This document shows, one piece after another, positions 17,851 to 26,417 of a DNA stretch of 64,000 nucleotides. A program made the position numbers and the translations under genes. Within the stretch, counting starts at the first letter, position 1, and each line of letters opens with the position of its first letter. Source of the stretch: HXMU1420-13 sp963691715 (GTDB lineage Bacteria > Bacteroidota > Rhodothermia > Balneolales > Balneolaceae); NCBI GenBank assembly GCA_963691715.1, contig OY829281.1:1860001-1924000 (forward strand), given 5' to 3'. Under the pieces are notes generated by a model. That model saw nothing but the letters and a program-made list of their open reading frames with translations, was not told where the DNA came from and did no database searches.

Positions 17851-20553
17851 TTGAATAGTTTAAAAAATATCATTGAATTTTATAGAGATTGTTATCAACA
17901 TGACTTGAAGGGTATAAGAATTACCAATTTTATTTCTAAAAATACCTTAAAAAGATATTGTCCTAACACTAACGAATTTTTTCATGGAGACATTGATAAA
18001 ATTCATACTGATGAAGAATGGGCTATTGATGTCGAAAAAATACTTCTTTTAGACCATAAAGAAAAAGCTTTATATGCTGGCACTTATTTCATTAAAGGAA
18101 ATAAGTCAATTTTAGGTAAGTCTACAGTAAGTTACATTCCTCTTTATATCCATGAATTGGAATTGGTGAAAATTGAAGAAGTTTTTTTTGTTGAGATTTT
18201 AGATACCTATCTGAATCCTGATTTTGTTGAAATGCTCAACTTTATGGAACCTCAGTTGAATCTAAACATTGAACTTTTTGAAAAAGAGTTACCAACACAC
18301 CCATTTGGTTTTGAACAGTTGGTACAAATAGAGTCTTTTTTTAAAGATAATTGCCCACATTGGGATATCGAAGAACTTTTTAACTATCATGATCCTAGTT
18401 TCAGTTTTAATCAGCATTTTGAACAACTAAAGAAACTCAAAGCTGGAACAAAGAAAATTGCATCTGCTCTTATAATTGGAATTTTTAATCGTCCACAAGG
18501 TTCTTTAGGAGTAATTAATGAACTAAATACTCTATCAAATACCACTTTAAAATCTCCTCTACTTTATCAATTTTTCGGTCTCAAAGAAATTCCAACAAAA
18601 AAAATTAAACCTAGAAAAATTTACATACCTGCATCTTTAAGTGATGCACAATCTGAGTCTATCTTTAAAAAAGATTCTTCTCCAATATCTTTAATTCTAG
18701 GACCACCTGGAACTGGTAAGTCATTCACTATAGCATGTCTAACGCTGGACGCGATCTGCCATGATCAATCAGTTCTCATTATTTCAAAAAATTCTCAGGC
18801 AACAAGAGTAATCTCAAATATTATTGAAAATCAATTTAACATAAAGGGAAAACTTGTTAAAGCAGATAATCAAAGATATAAACGGGGGTTAGCTTCTAGA
18901 CTTTCAAAAATGATTAACTGGTCGACACGAAATGTATTTCCAATTTCTAGAACACTTAATAAAATTCATGTACTTCAGGAAATAATTTACGAAACGATGA
19001 ACAAAATTATTGAAACTGAAGCAACGGAAATTGAATGGGGTAAATTTTATTCCAAAAACAATAATGGTTTTTTCTCTTTATTTAAGGATAAATGGATTCA
19101 ATACAAAAAGTCTAAAACAGACTTAGTATGGAAGTTGAATGGAAATTTAATTGTTAAGAAAAAACAGAAAAATAAACTCGTTGAGAAATACATCATAAAT
19201 AAGCTTGACGTAAAATTTAATTCTGCATTAAAATTATATCGAACAGGCTTCATCAAGCTAGTAAATGCGTTGAAAGAAGATAATTATACAAAGCTTAATG
19301 AACGGATTCATACTTTAGATTTTGGCTTAATTCTAAATGCACTTCCTATTTGGCTCACAACCACGAAACAAATTTCTGGGCATCTACCATTAACAGCTAA
19401 TTTATTCGATTTAGTTATCATTGATGAAGCTTCCCAATGTGATATTGCATCATTCATTCCCGTAATTCACAGGGCAAGAAGCATGATAGTTGTGGGGGAT
19501 CCTCAGCAACTAAATCATGTATCCTTTCTTTCTGATTCTAAACAACGAGATCTCAGAACTAAATATGATCTAAGGGAGAACTTACCGAACTATAGAATAG
19601 ATAGCGTTATAGACTGGACCAACAAATTATTAATATCTCAAGATCAAGTTAGTTTTTTGAACGACCATTATAGATCTAAACCTTCTATCATTAATTTTTC
19701 AAATCAGAAATTCTACAACCAGCAATTGAATATACTAAGATCTTATCCATCAATAGATAATGAGCAATCAGTTTATATAAATTATGTTGATGGTTTACGT
19801 GATGAAAAAGGCATTAATGAAGCAGAAGCTGATGCTGTTTTGAAAGAGATACAAAACCTTGTTAAAAACTATAATTACATAGATAAAAAAATATCCCCTA
19901 CTATAGGTGTTTCTTCACCGATTAGATCACAAGTAAATTACATAAAATCAAAGGTTAATGATATATTTACAAACGAAGTTATTAGAAAACATAAAATCTT
20001 GATAGGAACCCCTTATCATTTCCAAGGAGAAGAAAGAGACCATGTATTTATTTCTTTAGCTATTGATGCAACTTCTCATTTTGCATCCATCAATTATCTT
20101 AATAAAGAAGATGTTTTTAATGTATTGATATCTAGAGCAAGAAATAAGCAACATATTTTTTCTTCGATTAAACCTGAACAACTTCCACACGATTCCTTAT
20201 TAAGAGAATACCTTGAATTCAAGCATGAAAAAAGAGAAAATCATATAACCGAACATGTTTATGACAGTTTTTTAGAGGAAATTATTAGGTTTTTAGAAGG
20301 TTCAAAATTTAATGAAATATATACTTCAAACACTGTTTCAGGAGTAGAAGTAGATTTAACTATTATCTATAATGGAAAATATTATTGTATTGATCTTATT
20401 GGATATCCAGGAAATTTTGAACGCCAATTTTCCGCAAGAAACATAGAAATTTTAAATCGGATGAATGTACCTGTATATTTCATCCCTTATAGTTGTTGGG
20501 TTCTAAATAATCATAAAACGAAGAAAGATTTGTTAAGATTCTTAAATCAATAA
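17851..20553 (+). CDS. SF1 (UPF1/COG1112-like) helicase with C-terminal nuclease-like domain
   Basis: 900 residues. The N-terminal 230 residues are unrecognised. The SF1 helicase core follows: Walker A GPPGTGKS (284-291), DEAS Walker B (525-528), GDPQQL (549-554), YRSKP around 607, QGEERD (725-730) and ISRARN (760-765). The tail (about 810-900) resembles a PD-(D/E)XK/Vsr-like nuclease fold: VEVDLTIIYNGKYYCIDLIG with Asp835 and Asp848, but no lysine where one is expected. Such stand-alone helicase-nuclease proteins often act in anti-phage defence; that role is inferred. It is markedly A/T-rich compared with glyS, suggesting transfer. The start is TTG; an ATG at 17835 would be in frame if the T4 run at 17849-17852 were one shorter. 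Confidence 0.8.
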   Translation: MNSLKNIIEFYRDCYQHDLKGIRITNFISKNTLKRYCPNTNEFFHGDIDKIHTDEEWAIDVEKILLLDHKEKALYAGTYFIKGNKSILGKSTVSYIPLYIHELELVKIEEVFFVEILDTYLNPDFVEMLNFMEPQLNLNIELFEKELPTHPFGFEQLVQIESFFKDNCPHWDIEELFNYHDPSFSFNQHFEQLKKLKAGTKKIASALIIGIFNRPQGSLGVINELNTLSNTTLKSPLLYQFFGLKEIPTKKIKPRKIYIPASLSDAQSESIFKKDSSPISLILGPPGTGKSFTIACLTLDAICHDQSVLIISKNSQATRVISNIIENQFNIKGKLVKADNQRYKRGLASRLSKMINWSTRNVFPISRTLNKIHVLQEIIYETMNKIIETEATEIEWGKFYSKNNNGFFSLFKDKWIQYKKSKTDLVWKLNGNLIVKKKQKNKLVEKYIINKLDVKFNSALKLYRTGFIKLVNALKEDNYTKLNERIHTLDFGLILNALPIWLTTTKQISGHLPLTANLFDLVIIDEASQCDIASFIPVIHRARSMIVVGDPQQLNHVSFLSDSKQRDLRTKYDLRENLPNYRIDSVIDWTNKLLISQDQVSFLNDHYRSKPSIINFSNQKFYNQQLNILRSYPSIDNEQSVYINYVDGLRDEKGINEAEADAVLKEIQNLVKNYNYIDKKISPTIGVSSPIRSQVNYIKSKVNDIFTNEVIRKHKILIGTPYHFQGEERDHVFISLAIDATSHFASINYLNKEDVFNVLISRARNKQHIFSSIKPEQLPHDSLLREYLEFKHEKRENHITEHVYDSFLEEIIRFLEGSKFNEIYTSNTVSGVEVDLTIIYNGKYYCIDLIGYPGNFERQFSARNIEILNRMNVPVYFIPYSCWVLNNHKTKKDLLRFLNQ

Positions 20554-20566
20554 ATTTTCTAAATTG

Positions 20567-21628
20567 TTAATTTATACTGTTAATCCACCCAGATATCTCA
20601 TCCAAAAAACCATCGACAAATGCTTTAGGTAGCATTCCATATTCGTTTACAAATCCTGAATTCGCTTTTTGAAATAAATGATTCGCATCAGGAAAGTTTT
20701 TGATAGTACATTTCATCCTATCTGCCTCACATAGTTCTTGAAGTATGGGTTCATTTTGTGATGGAGTTACTTGGGTATCTTTTCCTCCAAATAGAGCCAA
20801 TATCTCAACTTCAATTCCTTCTAAGTCCTGTATGGGGTTATAAAAAAGTAATGATCTCATTTGTGCACTCTGCATTGGGCTAACTTGTGCATTGAATTGA
20901 GCAGTTGCAAATGCTTCTATATCTACAATAAATTGTTGTTGTGTCTCAGGTAATTTGGATAATTCTCTTTCAATTAAATGCTGATAGTCTTTTTTGAGCT
21001 CATCCCATCCTTCGTTTGTTCTAGCAGTCTCGTAGGCTTTTTCTTGAAAAGATAGCACCAATTGTATGTCTTCTTCTGTCTTTCCTGAGGCTTTTTGAAT
21101 GAGTGCAACCTGTTCGTTAATCACATCTTTCATAGGTACGGTTGGCGAAGCCATCAAAATAATACCAGATATTCGATCATCATTGTTCGCTACCTTTGTG
21201 GCAACAACACCTCCTTGTGAATGTCCAAGTAATATAAACCTATCGTACCATTGAGCTGACTGAAATTGAAAATAATCCATGATTGTACTTACATCATTTG
21301 CTAATTCATCCAATGGAGTTTCAGAAAAATTACCATTCGATGCCCCAACTTCCCTATCATCATAACGAAAACTTGAAATTCCCTGCTCTAATAAATGCTC
21401 GGCAACCAATTTAAAGGGTTTAAATCCAAATATGCTTTCGTCTCTATCTTGCGCACCACTACCAGAAATCAATATTACTAAAGGATCTCCTTTTGTATAA
21501 GATTCTGAAACTTCGAGAGTTCCTCCAATTTTCAAATTTCCATGTTCTATCACTAAGTCTTGTGACTTAACATGCGATGATATACTGAGTATCAATAATA
21601 ATAGAATTAATTTTTTTCTTAACATCAT
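20567..21628 (-). CDS. Exported alpha/beta hydrolase
   Basis: 353 residues with a signal peptide (LRKKLILLLLILSISSHVKS). The hydrolase core shows LVILISGSGAQDRDE (oxyanion region), SSFRYDDREVGAS, the nucleophile elbow LLGHSQGG, Asp in ALFGGKDTQV and His in PDANHLF, so the catalytic triad is complete. It resembles the YfhR/S9-like esterase group of Bacteroidota; the substrate is unknown. Its ATG overlaps the stop of the SdpI-like gene (ATGA), so it is translationally coupled third gene of the ArsR-SdpI operon. An enzyme in this position is unusual for an sdpRI pair. Confidence 0.85.
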   Translation of the reverse strand: MMLRKKLILLLLILSISSHVKSQDLVIEHGNLKIGGTLEVSESYTKGDPLVILISGSGAQDRDESIFGFKPFKLVAEHLLEQGISSFRYDDREVGASNGNFSETPLDELANDVSTIMDYFQFQSAQWYDRFILLGHSQGGVVATKVANNDDRISGIILMASPTVPMKDVINEQVALIQKASGKTEEDIQLVLSFQEKAYETARTNEGWDELKKDYQHLIERELSKLPETQQQFIVDIEAFATAQFNAQVSPMQSAQMRSLLFYNPIQDLEGIEVEILALFGGKDTQVTPSQNEPILQELCEADRMKCTIKNFPDANHLFQKANSGFVNEYGMLPKAFVDGFLDEISGWINSIN

Positions 21629-22284
21629 TTGCTTACATCAAGTTGTTGGAAAATCACATACGAATACATTATTGGGTAAAGAATTAGTATAGAAAGTAAT
21701 ACCCCACATATAGACCAATATATATTTTGATTGGATATTAGAAATGGGATTAAAACCAATATTAGACCACCCACAGTCCATAATTTTGCTGTAATTCGGT
21801 GAGTTTTTTTCCAAACCATTTCACTTTCTAACGTCCATGGGGTCTTTACACCTATAAAATAATTTTGTTTTAAGGATGGCATATAGTTTCCAAGAATCAA
21901 TATTAAAAACCCTATAGCTACATGTACATAAATTCTGACCTCTAATTCACTGCCCATCGATTTAGCCATCATAAAAGCATATAACCCAACCATGAATAAA
22001 CTCAATAACATTCTGATTGCCGCAATAGGTTTTTGATGTGATTCAATTCGTTTCTTTGGATCGATAAATGGTAAAAATATTAGGGAAAGGTACGTTGCCA
22101 ATCCTATAGCTGGGAACATAATAGCGTTTACCCATTTTGGCCCCCAATCATCCGCTTCTCCATATATGTTAAAATGAGTAGGCACCATATCGGGTAAATC
22201 ATTCCAGAGGTATGCAGATGCCCCAAAAGGGACGATCAATAGAATTATTATGTACCATTCTTTTTTAATTGTTTCCTTTAACAT
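21625..22284 (-). CDS. SdpI/DUF1648-family membrane protein
   Basis: 219 residues with about six membrane segments. The N-terminal DUF1648 signature is clear (DLPDMVPTHFNIYGEADDWGPKW), followed by the SdpI-type region containing NYFIGVKTPWTLESEMVWKKTHR. In Bacillus subtilis, SdpI gives immunity to the SDP killing peptide and, when bound to it, sequesters the repressor SdpR. Here it lies 6 bp behind an ArsR-type gene, the same order as sdpRI, so a signalling or immunity role coupled to that repressor is inferred. No SDP-like peptide gene is visible nearby. Confidence 0.85.
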   Translation of the reverse strand: MLKETIKKEWYIIILLIVPFGASAYLWNDLPDMVPTHFNIYGEADDWGPKWVNAIMFPAIGLATYLSLIFLPFIDPKKRIESHQKPIAAIRMLLSLFMVGLYAFMMAKSMGSELEVRIYVHVAIGFLILILGNYMPSLKQNYFIGVKTPWTLESEMVWKKTHRITAKLWTVGGLILVLIPFLISNQNIYWSICGVLLSILILYPIMYSYVIFQQLDVSK

Positions 22285-22290
22285 AGCTCT

Positions 22291-22551
22291 CTAATTTTTG
22301 TTTAATAAGTGGAATAACCACTGAGTTGCTTCTTCCAATACGGTTGTATCTAAAGAATACTTTATGAATTGCCCTTCTCTTTGTGTTGAAACTAAATGTG
22401 CTTGCTTTAAAATATCCAGATGATGTGAAATACTTGGTTTTGAAATATCAAAATCCTCAGCTATTTCACCAGCAGTTAAATCCTTTTCTTTCAACAAATC
22501 TAAAATCTGTCTTCGGGTTGCATCATTTAATGCTTTAAACAAGGAATTCAT
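22291..22551 (-). CDS. ArsR-family repressor (SdpR-like)
   Basis: 86 residues: a winged helix-turn-helix of the ArsR/SmtB type (LFKALNDATRRQILDLLKEK, ISKPSISHHLDILKQAHLV, QREGQFIKYSL). It has none of the metal-binding cysteine motifs of true metal sensors, which fits the SdpR subgroup. It is first in an operon with an SdpI-like protein and a hydrolase. A long perfect palindrome directly upstream (22571-22596) is the likely autorepressor site. Confidence 0.88.
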   Translation of the reverse strand: MNSLFKALNDATRRQILDLLKEKDLTAGEIAEDFDISKPSISHHLDILKQAHLVSTQREGQFIKYSLDTTVLEEATQWLFHLLNKN

Positions 22552-22570
22552 TTGTATATTTAGATAATTA

Positions 22571-22596
22571 TATATTTAGATAATTATCTAAATATA
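22571..22596. promoter_or_regulatory. 26-bp perfect palindrome, likely ArsR/SdpR operator
   Basis: A self-complementary 26-bp sequence centred between 22583 and 22584 with core TTTAGATAATTATCTAAA. A direct partial copy (ATATTTAGATAATTATA) overlaps its left side from 22557, so two repressor dimers could bind side by side. It starts 20 bp upstream of the ArsR start codon, where it would cover the promoter. ArsR-family proteins bind such AT-rich dyads; the pairing with this repressor is inferred. Confidence 0.78.
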
Positions 22597-22628
22597 ATGT
22601 AAAATACATTGTCGTTCAAAAATAATAT

Positions 22629-23015
22629 TCAATCCAGATCATTTAGCTGAATATTTAAGGCTTTAACACTAATCTGAATCTCTATCATCATCATACCAAG
22701 TGATATGAGCAACAAAATCAAGCTAAGTCCAAATAATATTTTTCCCAACAAAATCCATCCAGCAAAAAGAGCCACCATACAAAATACAGAAAGAAATAAG
22801 GAAGCTATCCCTAAAAGCTGCATATTTTTTATTAGCCGAATTCTCTTTTGCAAGTTTTTGATCTGAGCTTTCGCACCTTTATCATTTGTTTCAAGATAGT
22901 TTCTATGTAACGTTCGTATAAGGTTTGCGATAGATAAAAACCGATTGGTATAAGCTAACAATAGTAATGAGATAGCCGAGAATAACAGCCCAGGAGTTGT
23001 TAAATTTAATTCCAT
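22629..23015 (-). CDS. DUF2721 membrane protein
   Basis: 128 residues. One membrane segment at the N-terminus (LLFSAISLLLLAYTNRF), a charged central helix (KAQIKNLQKRIRLIKNM) and two further segments match the DUF2721 pattern. The function of the family is unknown. It follows the glycosyltransferase gene by 7 bp and is probably cotranscribed with it. It ends just before the operator region of the ArsR operon. Confidence 0.72.
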   Translation of the reverse strand: MELNLTTPGLLFSAISLLLLAYTNRFLSIANLIRTLHRNYLETNDKGAKAQIKNLQKRIRLIKNMQLLGIASLFLSVFCMVALFAGWILLGKILFGLSLILLLISLGMMMIEIQISVKALNIQLNDLD

Positions 23016-23022
23016 GAGCTAG

Positions 23023-24546
23023 TCAGTAAAAGATTTTCCAAATACTGGCCGGATTTGTATGTTCTTCAAAACGGAAGCGTAAATAATCATTGATGGTAGC
23101 TTGTTGCATGGTATATGGTGTGTAAACAAAGACCGGTACAAAGGTAATGCCTTTCCATTCAAAAATTTCATGATTCTTCAACTCAGGTATAAGAAAACTT
23201 GAATAATCGAAAATTTCAGGATATGATGCTATGTATTCTACACCATGATATTTCAAGGCCTTAGCCATTCGTTCTGCATCATTATCTTGATATCGCTGTT
23301 CATCCAATAAATAATAGGACGAAATAAAAGATTCTATTTCTAATTCACTTTCTACAATGGGTACAGCAAGATCACTCCAAATTTTAGAAGATTCAGTAAT
23401 GTTATTTTTCATCCACCATCCTATTTCTTTGCGAGGTTGCAGTGAATATTGGCGATAAAATGGCACTATTAGTTGTATAAGAGTCAATGCTAGAAAAAAT
23501 ATAACTTTTCGCCGATTTACAAATGGTCTAAACCACTGATCTGCCATCAGAGAAACAAACCAAACCGTTGCAATAGGTAAAACTATAACAAAAAAGCGTG
23601 CCTCTGGGTAAGAAATAATGGTTGTCTGAGCAAAAAGAAAAAATAACAGATGATTGAGTAAGAAAAACCCAATTAATGTTTGAATGCTAAATTCCCTAAA
23701 ATTTATTTTAATTTTTTTCAACCAAATAAAATATACCACAAGTGGAAACCCTTGAAGCAATACAAATGCTGGAGTTAATACATACCTCACAAACACATTT
23801 ACATCTTCGGTATAAAACTGAGTACTACTGGTAGTGCTACCAATTCGAATCAACATCCACCCCAATGGATTACCCGTTGTGTAGGTCGAATATCCAAACC
23901 ATAAAAGTACGCCTAGTCCCGATCCGATTGCTGTCCATAATGCTCGTTTCTTTTCCCCTACCATGAAAAGATACAGTATTGTTAATCCCACTAAATACAT
24001 TAACTCTGTGCGGGTGAGTACTGCTATAAACGTTGATCCAATGATCATCCATTTATTCTGTGTTTGAAGGCCTAAAAACCAGGAAATTATCATTAATGCT
24101 CCAAGTATTTCTGCCATATTCATATAGCTAAACACTATTAAATAAGGTTGTATAGCAAGAAGAATTCCTGCAAATAATGCCCATTTTTTATCTAGATAAG
24201 TTGTAGCGAATCGTGTTCCAACAGCAACAGTAGCTACTCCAAGAATGGTATTAGCAATCTGCATTACTTGAAGAGAGTAAGTCCCTGTAATCCATTGTAC
24301 GCATGCACCCCAATAACGAAATGCTGGAAACCAAGTTAAATGCCGATCTTTGAAATCTGAATACACCCAATTATTTTCTAGTGTGAGCTTACTCATTATT
24401 AGGTTGTGGTGAGAATCTCCCCAAAAATCTTGGAATCCCATCATTATTACGGTAGTACGCGTAACCACAGCTAGGAATAAAGCAGTTAATATAGGGTATT
24501 CCTCACATGTCTTTATGATGAGGTGTAGATTTCCATCTTTGTTCAT
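23023..24546 (-). CDS. Polytopic GT39/ArnT-like glycosyltransferase
   Basis: 507 residues with about ten membrane segments and a soluble C-terminal part. The GT-C signature lies in the first loop: an acidic FQDFWGDSHHN segment near residue 40. These enzymes move a sugar from a polyprenyl-phosphate donor to a protein or glycolipid in the periplasmic face of the inner membrane. A polyprenol-phosphate mannose synthase gene at 53.2-54.0 kb could supply a donor; this link is inferred. Substrates are unknown. Confidence 0.72.
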   Translation of the reverse strand: MNKDGNLHLIIKTCEEYPILTALFLAVVTRTTVIMMGFQDFWGDSHHNLIMSKLTLENNWVYSDFKDRHLTWFPAFRYWGACVQWITGTYSLQVMQIANTILGVATVAVGTRFATTYLDKKWALFAGILLAIQPYLIVFSYMNMAEILGALMIISWFLGLQTQNKWMIIGSTFIAVLTRTELMYLVGLTILYLFMVGEKKRALWTAIGSGLGVLLWFGYSTYTTGNPLGWMLIRIGSTTSSTQFYTEDVNVFVRYVLTPAFVLLQGFPLVVYFIWLKKIKINFREFSIQTLIGFFLLNHLLFFLFAQTTIISYPEARFFVIVLPIATVWFVSLMADQWFRPFVNRRKVIFFLALTLIQLIVPFYRQYSLQPRKEIGWWMKNNITESSKIWSDLAVPIVESELEIESFISSYYLLDEQRYQDNDAERMAKALKYHGVEYIASYPEIFDYSSFLIPELKNHEIFEWKGITFVPVFVYTPYTMQQATINDYLRFRFEEHTNPASIWKIFY

Positions 24547-24586
24547 TCAACAAAACTAAGCCGAATTAATGAAAAAAGTGTACTCT

Positions 24587-25117
24587 TTAATTTTGTATTC
24601 CTATTACTCCACATCCAACTCTTGGACCCGACGCTCCCGAGGGCTGAGATTGTAAATCGTCTTCTCCACCATGAATTATGATTCCACGACCAATTATTTC
24701 TTCCATCAATATTACATGGTCTGTGTAATCTCTAATTCCAACCCCATCTTCATTCACTTCTAAATTACCCATGGCTCCCATGTGGCGATCTAAGGAATCA
24801 GGCGCTCCGTGTTCAAATCCATAGGGATTAAAATGCCCTCCTGTTGATGTTCCATCAACTGCAGTACAATCTCCAAAGGTGTGAATGTGAAAACCATGCT
24901 TTTCTCCGGTAAGCCCATTCACTTCTGCCCTAACATGTACCCCATTTTCAGTTTGCTCAAAGTAAGCAACTCCTGAAACCTCACTATCATTAATGGGATG
25001 TATAACCGCCACAGCCTTAATAAATGAAGATGCATCACCCTCATCATGAGATTTTTCGTTAGATGTGCAACTAATTATTAATAGAAATAAAGCACCGAAT
25101 ATTGCTGTATGTTTCAT
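24587..25117 (-). CDS. sodC: Cu/Zn superoxide dismutase-like lipoprotein, zinc-ligand Asp missing
   Basis: 176 residues with a lipobox (LFLLIISC), so anchored to a periplasm-facing membrane. Copper ligands are present: HIH in GFHIHTFGDC, His in GGHFNP, and His in IIIHGGEDD, plus the active-site Arg in GPRVGCGVIG and the disulfide cysteines. Zinc histidines are present (EHGAPD, DRHMG). However, the motif that normally reads HVGDLGN reads HMGAMGN: the zinc-ligand aspartate (Asp83 in human SOD1) is Ala. The protein may bind zinc weakly or act as a copper-only enzyme. It is a single gene between GT39 and PlsC. Confidence 0.87.
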   Translation of the reverse strand: MKHTAIFGALFLLIISCTSNEKSHDEGDASSFIKAVAVIHPINDSEVSGVAYFEQTENGVHVRAEVNGLTGEKHGFHIHTFGDCTAVDGTSTGGHFNPYGFEHGAPDSLDRHMGAMGNLEVNEDGVGIRDYTDHVILMEEIIGRGIIIHGGEDDLQSQPSGASGPRVGCGVIGIQN

Positions 25118-25145
25118 TTTATTTGATGTGGTTATATTTAATTCG

Positions 25146-26417
25146 TCAAAGTGCTTTTTGGCGAAATTCGTTCAAAGCTTGTATGCCATTAATAAAGGTT
25201 TGGTAAGCCTCTGGATGCTCTTTTTTTAGTAAGGCTAATCTATTTTTGGTGGAGGACTCTACAAAAAGACTATTGGCATTTTTAAAATAAACCGATGTAC
25301 ATATACTTAATATCGTATATGACAGTATGTACATCGAAGATACACCAACAATCCAAAGTATTAGGGAAACCAGTAGCCACCATGTAGGAAAGAGTATAAG
25401 CCCAAGCATGTATTTAGCAGTAGCATCAAAAGTAGGATCCTTGATTTTACCTTGAAGAATTTTTTTGATGGGTTGATAAGGGATAATATTATTTACCCAA
25501 CTAAATAAATAAAATGGGAATAACAGTAACCAAAATAGCCACGGCCTTCTTCTACCATGTATGGTTTTAATCGATAGGTCGTGGATATTACTTATTTCAA
25601 CCACTTGCTTACCCACTTCCACCAATTCAGATGTTAATTGATCGCTTAGTTTCTTCACTTTCCGGTTGATTTCAGCAGGATCTAAGTAGTACTTTTCATC
25701 CTTCTCCAAATCTGTAAGTAACACCTGCATTGCTGGATATTGATCCAGATTCGGGACATGCATTACTATTTTTTTCATTTCATCAGAAACATCACTTTTT
25801 AACTGATTAGCAGCTTTCCTTTCGTCTATTTCATAGATTTCTTTATACTTTTTTATTGAAATAGGTTTTCCATAAACAATTCGAATATCATTCCTCGATC
25901 TTCGATGCTCGGTGTAATTTATCCCTACTGGCAAAATTTGAAGATCTAATTCCCAATTATGTTTCAATTCCGCATCGAAAGCGATTCGTGTAAACCCTTT
26001 GCTAAGGGGCCGAACTCTTCTTCTCAAATCATGATTTGCTTCTGGAAAAATCAACACAGAGTGTTTCTCTTTTAAATATGTAATACATAGTTCAAAAATG
26101 GCATTGTTTTTAGTAACCGAACTTAGCCCATCTCTTACTCTATATACTGGCAGCATATTTAAACTGCGTAGAAACCAGTTCATAAATTTTGTTGAAAACG
26201 CCCTAGACCTTGTTAGTGCAAACATAGTTCCTGGTACATATGTCTCTATTAAGAGCGCATCTATCAATGCATTTTGATGATTAGGTGTAATCAAAATGGG
26301 TTTCCCTTTTGGGAGATTCTCCTTACCAACAACCTTTATATTTTTGTAAAATAGTAGAAGTCCAGTTTTGACGACCATATATCGCCAGAAATTATACCAT
26401 AGATAGTTTTTACGCAT
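25146..26417 (-). CDS. PlsC-type glycerolphosphate acyltransferase with membrane tail
   Basis: 423 residues. The acyltransferase core shows the catalytic NHQNALID motif (HX4D), a FPEAN block and the PVYRVRDG region, consistent with 1-acyl-sn-glycerol-3-phosphate acyltransferase activity at the inner membrane. Beyond about residue 290, the protein has hydrophobic segments (WLFWLLLFPFYLFSW and a later pair) that ordinary PlsC lacks. A middle region (about 210-290) is rich in charged helices. Its start overlaps the end of the transporter gene by 8 bp, so the two are cotranscribed. The acyl acceptor is not certain. Confidence 0.82.
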   Translation of the reverse strand: MRKNYLWYNFWRYMVVKTGLLLFYKNIKVVGKENLPKGKPILITPNHQNALIDALLIETYVPGTMFALTRSRAFSTKFMNWFLRSLNMLPVYRVRDGLSSVTKNNAIFELCITYLKEKHSVLIFPEANHDLRRRVRPLSKGFTRIAFDAELKHNWELDLQILPVGINYTEHRRSRNDIRIVYGKPISIKKYKEIYEIDERKAANQLKSDVSDEMKKIVMHVPNLDQYPAMQVLLTDLEKDEKYYLDPAEINRKVKKLSDQLTSELVEVGKQVVEISNIHDLSIKTIHGRRRPWLFWLLLFPFYLFSWVNNIIPYQPIKKILQGKIKDPTFDATAKYMLGLILFPTWWLLVSLILWIVGVSSMYILSYTILSICTSVYFKNANSLFVESSTKNRLALLKKEHPEAYQTFINGIQALNEFRQKAL

